DNA from: Oceanospirillaceae bacterium | Lineage (GTDB): Bacteria > Pseudomonadota > Gammaproteobacteria > Pseudomonadales > Oceanobacteraceae | Direction of reading: 5' to 3' | DNA: 64,000 nt | Assembly: GCA_002724925.1 (NCBI GenBank) | Contig: PBQA01000030.1 | Span: 1 to 64,000, forward strand | Part shown: positions 52,277-61,707 of the stretch, piece after piece | How the letters are laid out: every line of letters begins with the position of its first letter | Numbering within the stretch: position 1 is the first letter of the stretch | Position numbers and translations under genes: made by a program | The notes under the pieces: model-generated | The model's database searches: none | Seen by the model: the letters and a program-made list of their open reading frames with translations, nothing else | Told to the model about the DNA's origin: nothing

Positions 52277-53941
52277 ATGTCCGCTCTGAAGAACCTGACC
52301 ACGTCGCTGCTTCATTTTGCATCATCCACGCTGACCCGTAAGGGCGCGCGAAAATTCATTGACGCCAGTTATGACGTAGAGAGCGTTCAGCGCTCTATTC
52401 TCAGCGACACACTGAACATGGTTGTTGGCGCAGAATCTGCTGTTAAGCATGGCCTGCGTAAGGGCATGACGGTCGAAGAATTCCGTAAGCAAGTACCGAT
52501 TACCGACTACAACTACTGGCACGACATGATTGTTGAACAGCAGAAGAGCGGGAAGCCTATGCTGACAACCTCCAGCTGCGACCGCTACCAGCCGACCTCT
52601 GGCTCTACCTCAAAAATCAAATGGATCCCGTACACTCGGCCATTTCTGGACCAGGCAGATGAGGCAATCAGCCCGTGGATGTCTGACCTGTACGCAAACT
52701 TTCCGGGCATAAAGAAGGGCCGCCATTATTGGTCCCTGTCTTGGGTACCAAGCGACCTGCGCGATCAGGTCAGTGAAAGCATCAACGATGATATGCAGCT
52801 GCTGCCGTGGTGGAAACGTCTGTTTATGGCGGGCACGATGGCGGTACCTGAAGGTGTCTCACTTGCAGAAAGTTCAGATGAATCCTTCTTTGCGACCTCC
52901 TGTTATCTGGTCGCCTGTACTGACCTTTCCTTTATGTCCGTCTGGAGCCCGACCTTCGCCATGAGCCTGTTGCAGGTCATGCAGGAACACCGCGAGAAAA
53001 TCGCCGAAGTACTCGAAACTGGCCAATGGGTAGCTCCGTTCGACAGCCTGAAGAATATCGAACCTCCGAAGAATGAAGCTGCCGCAGCATACATGCGCAA
53101 GTGGGATGGTGAGATCAATCCGGCCTTCACCAAAGCTATCTGGCCAAACCTGGCGCTGATCAGTTCTTGGGATACGTCCTCATCTAAAGGTTGGGCTGAG
53201 AAACTGCACGCGATATTCCCGCACAGTGGTTTCCAGGGCAAAGGGCTGTTTGCAACAGAGGGTGTGGTTACTTTCCCAATGGGCGACGAGTACCCACTGG
53301 CCTTTACCAGCCACTTCTATGAGTTTGAAGATCTGGACACCAACGAGATCCTTTGCAGTTGGGAACTGAAAAAAGACATGCGCGTGCGTCCTATCATTAC
53401 CACAGGGAACGGACTGCTACGCTACCAGACCAAAGATATGTTGCTGGTCACTGACTTTATTAACCAATGTCCTTGCCTGCGCTTTATCAGCCGTATTGAT
53501 GGTGTGGACATGGTTGGCGAGAAGCTATCCCCGGATGCCGCCGTCAAACTGATTGACCACTTCAGTGGCAATATGGGTCTTTCACCTGTGACCCTGATCG
53601 CGATTCCACAATCTGACCTGCGTGCGAAGCCGGTTTATGGTCTGCTGTGCTCAGGCAGTGCCGACGCGATTGCAGCCCGTGATGATCTTGGCGCACAACT
53701 GGAAGAGCAACTGAACCAGCACTTCCATTACAAACTTGCCCGCGAGTTAGGCCAGTTAGGGCATGCCGAAATGCTGATCGTACCGGATGCCATGGAAGTC
53801 TATACCGAGCACAAGATCGCCGGTGGTATGGTCGCGGGCAATATTAAGATCGAACCGCTGGCACTCTGGCAAAACGACCAGATGCCGGGCGCAGTCAGTG
53901 ACATTCTGAGAAACTCAAAACCGGCGGAGGCCGATGCATGA
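52277..53941 (+). CDS. GH3-family acyl-adenylating amido synthetase
   Basis: A 554-residue enzyme of the GH3 superfamily, best known from plants, where it joins hormones such as jasmonate or auxin to amino acids through an acyl-adenylate. The three ATP-binding motifs are present: TSGSTSKIKWIPYT (about residue 106), FATEGVVTFPMGDEY (about 325) and RYQTKDM (about 383, in the place of YRTGD). A C-terminal cap domain follows. I start it at the ATG at 52277 with AGGAG upstream. It overlaps the next gene by 4 bp. The acyl and amine substrates are unknown. Confidence 0.85.
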   Translation: MSALKNLTTSLLHFASSTLTRKGARKFIDASYDVESVQRSILSDTLNMVVGAESAVKHGLRKGMTVEEFRKQVPITDYNYWHDMIVEQQKSGKPMLTTSSCDRYQPTSGSTSKIKWIPYTRPFLDQADEAISPWMSDLYANFPGIKKGRHYWSLSWVPSDLRDQVSESINDDMQLLPWWKRLFMAGTMAVPEGVSLAESSDESFFATSCYLVACTDLSFMSVWSPTFAMSLLQVMQEHREKIAEVLETGQWVAPFDSLKNIEPPKNEAAAAYMRKWDGEINPAFTKAIWPNLALISSWDTSSSKGWAEKLHAIFPHSGFQGKGLFATEGVVTFPMGDEYPLAFTSHFYEFEDLDTNEILCSWELKKDMRVRPIITTGNGLLRYQTKDMLLVTDFINQCPCLRFISRIDGVDMVGEKLSPDAAVKLIDHFSGNMGLSPVTLIAIPQSDLRAKPVYGLLCSGSADAIAARDDLGAQLEEQLNQHFHYKLARELGQLGHAEMLIVPDAMEVYTEHKIAGGMVAGNIKIEPLALWQNDQMPGAVSDILRNSKPAEADA

Positions 53942-55038
53942 GTCAGCGTTTTATCATTCGCCCCACCATCGAAGAGGATGCACCCGGGCTGAGTGAATTG
54001 CTGTCTGATACGCCACAGGAAGGCAGTATTCAGCTGAATTTCGAACGCGAACCCAACTACTTCCATGCCACAGACGTGGGGACAACGACCCGCGACCTCT
54101 GGGTGATGGAAGATACCGAACAGCATCGGGTTGCTGGCGCGTTCAGTATGGGATTCCGGGATGTTTTTGAAAACGGCGAGCGTAAATCTATGCGCTACGG
54201 CAGTGACCTGCGTATCCACCGTGATTATCAGGGTGGACGCACGCTGCTGCGTTTTTTTAAAACCGTCAAAAGCCTTATTGGCAGTGATAATTACCAGACC
54301 GTCATTCTCGAAGAGAACAAAGCATCTCTCGATACCGTTGGCGGTAACCGCATTAAGGTACAGCCAACATACAATGCGTTTCGTCGTCATCGCACCAATA
54401 TGATCGAACTGCGTCGACGCGAGAAACATGTCATCAATCTTAATATCCGTCGTGCAACGAGCGCTGATATCCCAACGATGCAGGCATTTTTTGATGCCAA
54501 TGCCCCGAAAAAACAGTTCTACCCATGCTACGACTTCTCCAGAGTAGAAACCGGAGACAGTTACTACCGCGACATTAAACTAAACGACTTCTTGCTGGCG
54601 TTTGAAGGCGATGAATTGGTGGGAATGACCGGATTCTGGGATCAGAAGGCCTTTAAACAGACGCGAATCGCGGGATATTCTAAGGCGATTCAGTACGCAC
54701 GTCCGTTTTACAACGCATACACAAAGATCGCGGGAGGGTTGTCACTCCCACCTGCGGGCTCATTGACCAGCTATATTTATCTGCACTGTAATGTATTTAA
54801 AGACAATCGCAGTGATATCTTTGCAGATCTTCTCGCATACGCACGCAAGGAACTGAAAGATAGTGAGTATGATGCCTTAGTCGTTGGCTTCGATACGGAA
54901 GACCCTTTGCACAAGGTAACCGATAAATACAAAAAAGAAGAATTATTCAGCCTTCACTTTATATGTGGCTACGGTGACGACCCAACGCCCGACCTGAACC
55001 CTGAAGGGCTGATGTATCTCGAAACTGCGCGCCTGTAG
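53938..55038 (+). CDS. Double GNAT-domain protein
   Basis: A 366-residue protein that appears to hold two GNAT-like halves: the first (about 1-150) with FIIRPTIEEDAPGLSELL, DLRIHRDYQGGRTLLRFF at the acyl-CoA-binding position; the second (about 168-360) with IRRATSADIPTMQAFF and FKDNRSDIFADLLAYARKEL. It overlaps the GH3 gene by 4 bp (ATGA), so the two are translated together and probably act on the same product. Specificity is unknown. Confidence 0.7.
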   Translation: MSQRFIIRPTIEEDAPGLSELLSDTPQEGSIQLNFEREPNYFHATDVGTTTRDLWVMEDTEQHRVAGAFSMGFRDVFENGERKSMRYGSDLRIHRDYQGGRTLLRFFKTVKSLIGSDNYQTVILEENKASLDTVGGNRIKVQPTYNAFRRHRTNMIELRRREKHVINLNIRRATSADIPTMQAFFDANAPKKQFYPCYDFSRVETGDSYYRDIKLNDFLLAFEGDELVGMTGFWDQKAFKQTRIAGYSKAIQYARPFYNAYTKIAGGLSLPPAGSLTSYIYLHCNVFKDNRSDIFADLLAYARKELKDSEYDALVVGFDTEDPLHKVTDKYKKEELFSLHFICGYGDDPTPDLNPEGLMYLETARL

Positions 55039-55104
55039 CAAATACATCATCAGCTTGAGTAACACTGGCTGCCCGCGCGCTCGTTATTTGCAACAGAGAG
55101 CAAT

Positions 55105-56244
55105 ATGAAACAGTTGAAATTTTTTATCATCGGTCTGGTTATTCTCGCTGCTGCCGGATACGCCGGATACACCATGTACATCAATGCACCGAAACCCCAG
55201 ACACAGGAAGTTAAGGTCGCTATTCCTCAGGTACCTTACAAAGAAGTACGCATCTCCACGCAATCAATTCCTATCTTCAGTCGTGGCCGCGTCTCAGCAT
55301 CGCGCGTCCATAAGATCGCCAGTCAGGTTTCAGGACTGGTGACAAATATCGCGCCTGAGCTTAAGAAGGGTGAGATCGTCAACGCAGACCAGCTACTGGT
55401 TCAGATTGATGAGCAACCGCTTATTCTTGATATTGCACAGAAAAAAGCACAACTGACACAAACCAAATTACGCCAGGAAGAAACCGAAGCCAACGCTCGT
55501 GTTGCTCGTCGTCAGGCAGGGCGAAACGCTTCTGATTATGCGCGATTTGTTCCTCAGCTGGCCTATGCCAATTCACAAGTTGAAGCCGCAGAAGCGGCTT
55601 TGCAATACGCCTATGACCAACTGGAAAATACAAAAATCAGCTCACCTATCGAAGGTAAAGTCGTTGATGTCTTCATTAACGAGGGGGATCTGGTTCAGAC
55701 TGGCTCACCGGTCGCTGTACTGTACGGCATGAACCAGGCTGAAATTCGTTTACCTCTCAACGACGCTGAACTCATGATTATCGGCGTGGAAGAAAACACC
55801 AGTACCGAGACCGGCCCTAGCTTCATGCCTCAGGTCACCCTGCGTGACTACGAGAGCGGTGATGAGTGGAACGGCTACATTGTGCGCACGGATGGTGAGC
55901 GCAGTGCTAACCAGCTGCTCTACATTATCGCTCAGGTCAACGGCGATGAGATGTACAGCAATACCGGTCGCTATCTGGTTCCGGGGTCATTTCTTGAAGC
56001 CGAAATCCGCGGGCAGGAAATTGAAAATATGCGCATATTGCCTCGCGACGTCATTCTCTCTGGCGATGCTATCTGGATGATCAATGCGGATAACACTATC
56101 CAGCGTCAGCCTGTGACGATCCGCTATCGCGGTAAAGAATTCGCGTACATTGATACTGCGCTGCCACCCGGAACCCGGGTCGTTGCTGGTAACTTCAATC
56201 GTCTTGTCGAAGGCATGACCGTCGAACCGATTCGCAAGAAGTAA
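55105..56244 (+). CDS. RND efflux periplasmic adaptor (membrane fusion protein)
   Basis: A 379-residue HlyD/AcrA-family adaptor. An N-terminal membrane anchor (LKFFIIGLVILAAAGYAGY) is followed by a lipoyl-like domain (SRVHKIASQVSGLVTNIAPE), a helical hairpin (about 110-165), and beta-barrel and membrane-proximal domains. No lipobox is present, so it is anchored by the helix. It links the inner-membrane pump at 56263 with an outer-membrane channel that is not encoded here. It is 66 bp after the double-GNAT gene. Confidence 0.9.
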   Translation: MKQLKFFIIGLVILAAAGYAGYTMYINAPKPQTQEVKVAIPQVPYKEVRISTQSIPIFSRGRVSASRVHKIASQVSGLVTNIAPELKKGEIVNADQLLVQIDEQPLILDIAQKKAQLTQTKLRQEETEANARVARRQAGRNASDYARFVPQLAYANSQVEAAEAALQYAYDQLENTKISSPIEGKVVDVFINEGDLVQTGSPVAVLYGMNQAEIRLPLNDAELMIIGVEENTSTETGPSFMPQVTLRDYESGDEWNGYIVRTDGERSANQLLYIIAQVNGDEMYSNTGRYLVPGSFLEAEIRGQEIENMRILPRDVILSGDAIWMINADNTIQRQPVTIRYRGKEFAYIDTALPPGTRVVAGNFNRLVEGMTVEPIRKK

Positions 56245-56262
56245 CCTGCCGGAGGCTGACTT

Positions 56263-59200
56263 ATGAAACAGATCATCCGCTGGTTCGCGGAGAATACCGT
56301 TGCTGCCAATCTGTTGATGTTCTGCCTGATTGCCCTTGGCTTGATGGCAGTGCCGGAAACGCGCAAAGAACTTATTCCAAACGTGACTCTGGACCGTCTG
56401 AGCATCCAGACGAAATTGCCGGGTGGCAATGTAGAGACCATTGAGAACAGTGTCTGTAAGGCCATCGAAAACCGCATCTACGACATTCAGGGTACCCAGA
56501 ACCTGACGTCTTTTGCCTACGACGGCCTGTGCAGCATGACGGTCGATATCGCAGACGGCTACGAAACCGATAAAATTTCTGACGAAATCTCCCGCCGTAT
56601 TAATGAAGAAGGTCTTCTCCCTGACGACGCAGAAACACCGACGTTACAGGAACTCTCCGTTAAAAACCGTGTTGCTAAGTTAATTATCTACGGCAATACC
56701 AGTTACGCCGCTCTGGCCGAAACATCCCGTGAAATTCGCAATGACCTGATGGATATGCCAGACATCAGCGTGATTGAACTGCAGGACATGTCAAAGTCAG
56801 AAATCCGCATCGAAGTACCAGCTCACAACCTCGAAAAGTACGACCTCACGTTCGATGACATCTCAGGGATGATCCGACAGCAGACTGGCTTCCTACCTGG
56901 TGGTGTACTGGAAACTCAGGACGGCGACATTCTGATCACCAGTGACGCTTACAAAGACTCTGCAGAAGCCTATCGCAATATCGTTATCTACTCAGACTCA
57001 ACCGGTGCTGAGATTCTGCTGCGTGATCTCGCGATCATTACAGATACCCGTTACGTCAGCGAGACTAATGCCAGCTTCGATGGCGCACCGTCTGCTTCCA
57101 TCGATATTTACCGCGTTGGCGACCAGAGCATTATGGACATCGCCGATGACCTGCATACATATGTTGATAGCCTGCGTTTGCCCGAGACCATCAAGACACA
57201 CGTCTGGCAGGACGAATCGAAGCACCTGCGTGAACGCATCAGCATGCTGCTTGAAAACGCCCTTGCCGGTCTGGTGCTGCTCTTTATTACCCTGCTTCTG
57301 TTTCTGAACGGCCGCCTGTCGTTCTGGGTCAGTATGGGGATTCCTGTGTCTTTCTTCGGTGCACTGTTTGCAATGCCGATGTACGACGTCTCCATTAATG
57401 CGGTGTCATTGTTTGGCTTTATTCTTGTACTCGGGATCGTGGTCGATGATGCGGTTGTGGTTGCTGAAGCGATTCACAATCGAAACGAAAAAGGCATTTA
57501 CGGCACCGAGGCTGCACTTCAGGGCGCTTTTGAAGTGTACAAGCCGATTCTGTTTGCTGTGGTGACAACCATTATCGCGTTTATTCCGTTGATCGGCTTA
57601 CCCGGCCCCGAAGGAAAAATGATGCAGGCGATTCCTATCGTCGTGATTGCCACGCTTATTTTTTCAGTCATTGAATCCTTCCTGATTCTGCCGGCTCACC
57701 TGTCTCATGCACAAAAGGTCAATGTTAAAAAAGAGCCGTCCGCACTGGAGAAGGTTCAGGCGAAATTTGATGGTGCTCTTCAAAGCTTTATGCGCTCCAT
57801 TTACCTGCCGTCACTGCGCGGAGCACTCCAAGCGAAGGGGATTATTATCCTGGTATTCACCATCAGCTTTACGTTGATGCTGGTGATGATGCTTACCGGA
57901 TGGATCAAATCGTCGCTGTTTACTCCGGTCGAGGCTGACTCTGTTGTGGCTCGCCTGGTGCTGCCAGAAGGTTCTCCACGAGAAAAGACAGAGATGGCCG
58001 TTGAGCGTCTGACCAACGCCGCTGAGCTTTTGAAACACCGCTACGAAATGGAAGGCGTCGCAACCATTGATCATATCTATGCGGTGATCGGGCCTAACGA
58101 ATCTAAAAGTAATATGAAGAGCAGCCAGGACCGTGATCACCTGGCGAATATTACGTTGGAGCTGGTCTCTGACAGAACCAGTCGTATCAGCGGCCGTGAG
58201 ATCATTTCCAGCTGGCGCAACATCGCGGGAGACATCCCGGGCGTCAGCCAGTTAAGTTTCAGCGCCAGCCTCAACCCGGCAAGACCGGATATCCAGATTG
58301 AGCTGTCAGCCAACGATCAGGAAGATCTGAAAGAAGCAGCCGACCAGTTAATGGTTCAATTAAAAGGCTTTGCCGGTGCATATGATGTGCGCCACACTCA
58401 GGAAAATACCAAGCAGCAGGCCGACATTATTCTTCGTGATAATGCCAGCTCACTGGGCCTGACACAGCAGACGGTCGTTGCTCAAATCAATCAGGCTTTC
58501 CAGGGTAAGGTTGTTCAGAATGTTCAGACCCGCGACGATGAAATCGAAGTCTGGCTGGGCCTGCCGGACGACGAGCGTGATTCTTCCTGGCACCTCGAAA
58601 ACATGCATGTGAAATACGCGCCGGGGCAATACGTTCCGCTATCAGCAATCGCGGATATTGTGTACCAGGACGCACCGACACACATCAAGCGCAACAACCG
58701 TAAGCGCGTGGTCACGGTAACTTCCTTTATCGATACCAGCCGTAACTCGGTACAGAATGTTCAGCGTGTGGTTGAGAATGAAATATTGCCCTCGCTGGTG
58801 CGTCAGTACCCCGGGATGGACTGGGCTCGCGGCGGTCAGCAACGCGACTTGAGTAAGTTTATGACCACCCTGTTCCAGTATTACATGGTCGCTGTTCTGG
58901 CTATGTATCTGTTACTGGCCGTGTTGTTCAAGTCGTACATGCAGCCGTTTATTATTATTTATGCCATCCCGTTTGGAATTATGGGCTCCGTTATTGGCCA
59001 CCAGCTGTTTGGTATGGTGATTACGTCTTGGTCTTACATCGGCATGGTGGCCGTCAGTGGCGTTGTGGTGAACGATAACCTGGTATTGATGGATTACATT
59101 AATAACCGCAGGGAAAAAGGCGCCAGCACTTATGATGCCGTGATTGAGGCCGGCATCGCCCGTTTCCGGCCGATTCTTCTGACCTCATTGACCACGTTTG

Positions 59201-59526
59201 TGGGTCTGATACCGCTGATATCCGAAACCAGCCTGCAGGCCCAGTTCCTGATTCCTATGGCCATTTCACTGGCGTTCGGTGTGCTCTTTGCCACCCTGGT
59301 CAGCTTGTTACTTGTACCTTGTACCTATGTACTTCTGGACGACATTCAGGTGGCATTCCGTCGTGCCTTCAGTAGTGGTGGCGAAGAGAACGTTACCGTT
59401 GAGGATGCCTACGATGAGGGCTTTAAACAGGGCAACTCGAACGCTCGCAAGGTCAACCCTTACCGCTCAGACCTGCTTGCTGCCAGCTGGGATGCGGGCT
59501 ATCAGGACGGGAGCGAAGCTCGCTGA
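56263..59526 (+). CDS. RND-family inner-membrane efflux pump
   Basis: A 1087-residue AcrB-type transporter with 12 predicted helices and two large periplasmic loops. The first helix is in NTVAANLLMFCLIALGLMAV, the helix 4 proton-relay aspartates are in LGIVVDDAVVVAEAI, and the helix 10-11 region has GVVVNDNLVLMDYINN. In place of the short AcrB end it has a C-terminal extension of about 45 residues (beginning EDAYDEGFKQGN). It starts 18 bp after the adaptor gene. Substrate is unknown; the context suggests the product of the GH3/GNAT enzymes. Confidence 0.93.
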   Translation: MKQIIRWFAENTVAANLLMFCLIALGLMAVPETRKELIPNVTLDRLSIQTKLPGGNVETIENSVCKAIENRIYDIQGTQNLTSFAYDGLCSMTVDIADGYETDKISDEISRRINEEGLLPDDAETPTLQELSVKNRVAKLIIYGNTSYAALAETSREIRNDLMDMPDISVIELQDMSKSEIRIEVPAHNLEKYDLTFDDISGMIRQQTGFLPGGVLETQDGDILITSDAYKDSAEAYRNIVIYSDSTGAEILLRDLAIITDTRYVSETNASFDGAPSASIDIYRVGDQSIMDIADDLHTYVDSLRLPETIKTHVWQDESKHLRERISMLLENALAGLVLLFITLLLFLNGRLSFWVSMGIPVSFFGALFAMPMYDVSINAVSLFGFILVLGIVVDDAVVVAEAIHNRNEKGIYGTEAALQGAFEVYKPILFAVVTTIIAFIPLIGLPGPEGKMMQAIPIVVIATLIFSVIESFLILPAHLSHAQKVNVKKEPSALEKVQAKFDGALQSFMRSIYLPSLRGALQAKGIIILVFTISFTLMLVMMLTGWIKSSLFTPVEADSVVARLVLPEGSPREKTEMAVERLTNAAELLKHRYEMEGVATIDHIYAVIGPNESKSNMKSSQDRDHLANITLELVSDRTSRISGREIISSWRNIAGDIPGVSQLSFSASLNPARPDIQIELSANDQEDLKEAADQLMVQLKGFAGAYDVRHTQENTKQQADIILRDNASSLGLTQQTVVAQINQAFQGKVVQNVQTRDDEIEVWLGLPDDERDSSWHLENMHVKYAPGQYVPLSAIADIVYQDAPTHIKRNNRKRVVTVTSFIDTSRNSVQNVQRVVENEILPSLVRQYPGMDWARGGQQRDLSKFMTTLFQYYMVAVLAMYLLLAVLFKSYMQPFIIIYAIPFGIMGSVIGHQLFGMVITSWSYIGMVAVSGVVVNDNLVLMDYINNRREKGASTYDAVIEAGIARFRPILLTSLTTFVGLIPLISETSLQAQFLIPMAISLAFGVLFATLVSLLLVPCTYVLLDDIQVAFRRAFSSGGEENVTVEDAYDEGFKQGNSNARKVNPYRSDLLAASWDAGYQDGSEAR

Positions 59527-59549
59527 CAACCCAGGTTAGCACCACCCAT

Positions 59550-59587
59550 AAAAAATGCCGCGTGGGGCGACCCGCGCGGCATTTTTT
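59550..59587 (+). terminator. Bidirectional terminator after the RND gene
   Basis: AAAAAATGCCGCG and CGCGGCATTTTTT form a stem between two convergent genes. Confidence 0.92.
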
Positions 59588-59601
59588 ATAAACAGAAGAA
59601 A

Positions 59602-60276
59602 TCAGTCAGCGTCAGAAAGGCGTATAGAGTGGTAATCGTGGCTTAGCTTCTGCAACCACACAACTTCGAACGTTATACGCGCCGTGACAATATAAAAAAC
59701 CAGATAAAATGCGTACGCAGAAAAAGCCCACATCATCACAGTTTTAAAATCCGCAATCGTGATTGCTGAACTCATCATATAGACAGCGGTTAGTTTGCAG
59801 ACGTTGGCTGATACAAGCGAAAGAGACCAGACCGGCAAAAGCCAGGCAGCCGGTTTATGATCATGATCAGGCGGAATACTGTCGTAGCGCATCGCATCAA
59901 TCAAACGGGTAATTTTGTGCAGGCGCTTCAACAGGCTGAAAAACAATTTAAAAGATTGCTTTGTACTGCGGGTATGTTCCTCAAAGAGCGACATCATATT
60001 GCGCGATGAGAAATAGACCCAATAAGTGTAAAAAAGCACCAGCACCAGCGTCGTTATAACCTGAGCCTCACGAATCAGAGTGTCTATCTGCAACTGCTCA
60101 CGCATACCCACAGTCAACGACTCCAACGCTGTGCCGCCTCCCAAAGCAGACAGCCCCTGCCAGCTCCAGAAGCCATGGACCAGACCTGCAACACATAGCG
60201 CCCCCGGAAAAATAGAGACGATATTGGTCAGCCAGGTAAAGCGGGTTAAATCATAAAAGGGATAACTCTGAGACAC
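59602..60276 (-). CDS. Polytopic membrane protein, possibly DUF4328-like
   Basis: A 224-residue protein with about four to five hydrophobic helices. It starts with GTG at 60276 after GGAAGATCAC. The segment YTYWVYFSSRNMMSLFEE and the later PAAWLLPVWSLSLVSANVCK recall DUF4328 proteins, but the match is weak. It lies alone, facing the RND gene tail to tail. No function can be assigned. Confidence 0.6.
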   Translation of the reverse strand: MSQSYPFYDLTRFTWLTNIVSIFPGALCVAGLVHGFWSWQGLSALGGGTALESLTVGMREQLQIDTLIREAQVITTLVLVLFYTYWVYFSSRNMMSLFEEHTRSTKQSFKLFFSLLKRLHKITRLIDAMRYDSIPPDHDHKPAAWLLPVWSLSLVSANVCKLTAVYMMSSAITIADFKTVMMWAFSAYAFYLVFYIVTARITFEVVWLQKLSHDYHSIRLSDAD

Positions 60277-60364
60277 GTGATCTTCCTGATTACTTTATTA
60301 TTCTGAAGTTTTTACAATGAAATATACCGATCTGGCCATACCTGAAAAGGCCAGATCGGACTAT

Positions 60365-61174
60365 TTATTCACTGAGGCAATGAGCCGCACGGTCGGCCAT
60401 GTCCCTGAGAAAATAGGGATAACCATCACGTGTAAGAGAGATATTTCCGCCAAGAGGATCAAGTTCGCCCTGTTTAACCGGGAGGTCTCCCACGACCTTC
60501 ACCACCAGTGCAGGAGAATATTCTGGCTCACGGAATATACAGGCGACCTGGCCCGACCTGAGCTGCTCACGCATTAACTGTATCGTGCGCATCCCCGGCT
60601 TCTGTTCAGGCGTAATGGTAAATGCGCCGACCTGATTGAGGCCAAATTCGGTCACCCAGTGGTCGTAAGCGCGATGGAACACAAAGAATCCACGCTCCTT
60701 CACCGGAGCCAATACTCGCTCACTGTATGCCACGGCGCTCTCAACCTGAGCCGCAAAGTCTGTCGAGTCTGCACCAAGTACATCCGCCAGCGCTTTCTGT
60801 GCTGCAACAACTGCAGGCGGTGAGAGCCAGTAATGCGGATCTTTGATGCTCGCTTCTGAGGCAAAAGCTGAGATATCGATCCAGTGCTTGTCTGGCCAGC
60901 GACGGGCGAAGCCTGACAGATAGGGCTCAATACGAGCGCCTGACCAGAAGATGACCTCCGCCTCCTGCAAGCGGTCGATATCTGACGGACGCAAAGAAAA
61001 ATCATGCGGGGTCACACCCGGCTGTAGCAGAACATCGAGTTGCTCAGCTTCAACGACCGACGAGGCAATCAGGCCAAGTGGATGAATACTGGCGAGCACC
61101 TTCGGGGAATGATCGGCCTGGGCAAACAGTGATAACATGGTGGAACTCACCATTACAGCAAATCGTCTGAACAT
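60365..61174 (-). CDS. znuA: Periplasmic zinc-binding protein of the ZnuABC transporter
   Basis: A 269-residue solute-binding protein of the cluster A-I metal family. It has a signal peptide (FAVMVSSTMLSLFAQADH) and zinc-ligand histidines in SIHPLGLIA, GVTPHDFSLRPSD and FVFHRAYDHWV. The central His-rich loop of E. coli ZnuA is absent. I start it at the ATG at 61174, with only a weak ribosome site; the frame is open to 61303. It is divergent from zur-znuC-znuB across a gap with a Zur-box-like site. Confidence 0.88.
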   Translation of the reverse strand: MFRRFAVMVSSTMLSLFAQADHSPKVLASIHPLGLIASSVVEAEQLDVLLQPGVTPHDFSLRPSDIDRLQEAEVIFWSGARIEPYLSGFARRWPDKHWIDISAFASEASIKDPHYWLSPPAVVAAQKALADVLGADSTDFAAQVESAVAYSERVLAPVKERGFFVFHRAYDHWVTEFGLNQVGAFTITPEQKPGMRTIQLMREQLRSGQVACIFREPEYSPALVVKVVGDLPVKQGELDPLGGNISLTRDGYPYFLRDMADRAAHCLSE

Positions 61175-61208
61175 AACTCTGGCTAAATTTATCGTCTTTC
61201 GTAAAATT

Positions 61209-61221
61209 GCAACATTATAAC
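61209..61221. promoter_or_regulatory. Zur-box-like operator
   Basis: GCAACATTATAAC (reverse GTTATAATGTTGC) matches 10 of 13 positions of the Zur core GTTATAATATAAC. It sits between the divergent znuA and zur starts, where it could control both transcripts. Confidence 0.65.
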
Positions 61222-61236
61222 CTAAGGACTGGTCTG

Positions 61237-61707
61237 ATGCCCGCTTCACAACAGCACGATCATAATCACTGCATAACCACCGCCATGGATACCGCACGCT
61301 CACTGTGCGAAGAGCGTGGTTTACGTATGACGCCTGTACGACGCAGAGTGCTGGAGCTGGTGTGGCAGAACCACAAGCCTACCGGAGCCTACGACCTTCT
61401 TGCTCAGCTAACCGAAGAGGGCTTCAACTCGGCACCTCCGACGGTATACCGTGCCCTGGACTTCCTGCTCGAGCTGGGCGTCGTCCACCGTATCAGCAGC
61501 CTCAATGCATTCGTTGGTTGTGATCACCCCGGCCATGAGCACGACACCGGGTTCTTTATCTGCAAAGAATGTGGCAATGCGACTGAACTCCCAGCGAGCG
61601 AGATTAAAAAACTGCATGAGACCCTGCTGAAAAAGTTCGGCTTCAGCATCGAAAGCAGTAACCACGAACTCACAGGCCTGTGTCAGAACTGCAAGGCAAC
61701 TTCATGA
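61237..61707 (+). CDS. zur: Zinc uptake regulator Zur (Fur family)
   Basis: A 156-residue Fur-family repressor. The winged-helix domain (about 20-90: GLRMTPVRRRVLELVW, SAPPTVYRALDFLLELG) is followed by a dimerisation domain with GCDHPGHEHDTGFFICKECGNATE and the second CxxC in GLCQNCKA. The two CxxC pairs form the structural zinc site. It should repress znu genes when zinc is sufficient. AAGGA precedes the ATG at 61237. Its stop overlaps the znuC start (ATGA), so it is autoregulated with the transporter. Confidence 0.92.
   Translation: MPASQQHDHNHCITTAMDTARSLCEERGLRMTPVRRRVLELVWQNHKPTGAYDLLAQLTEEGFNSAPPTVYRALDFLLELGVVHRISSLNAFVGCDHPGHEHDTGFFICKECGNATELPASEIKKLHETLLKKFGFSIESSNHELTGLCQNCKATS

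Noticed and set aside
53800-54429. 209-codon minus-strand frame over the GH3/GNAT junction
   Set aside because: Antisense to two overlapping real genes, with no ribosome site or known domain.
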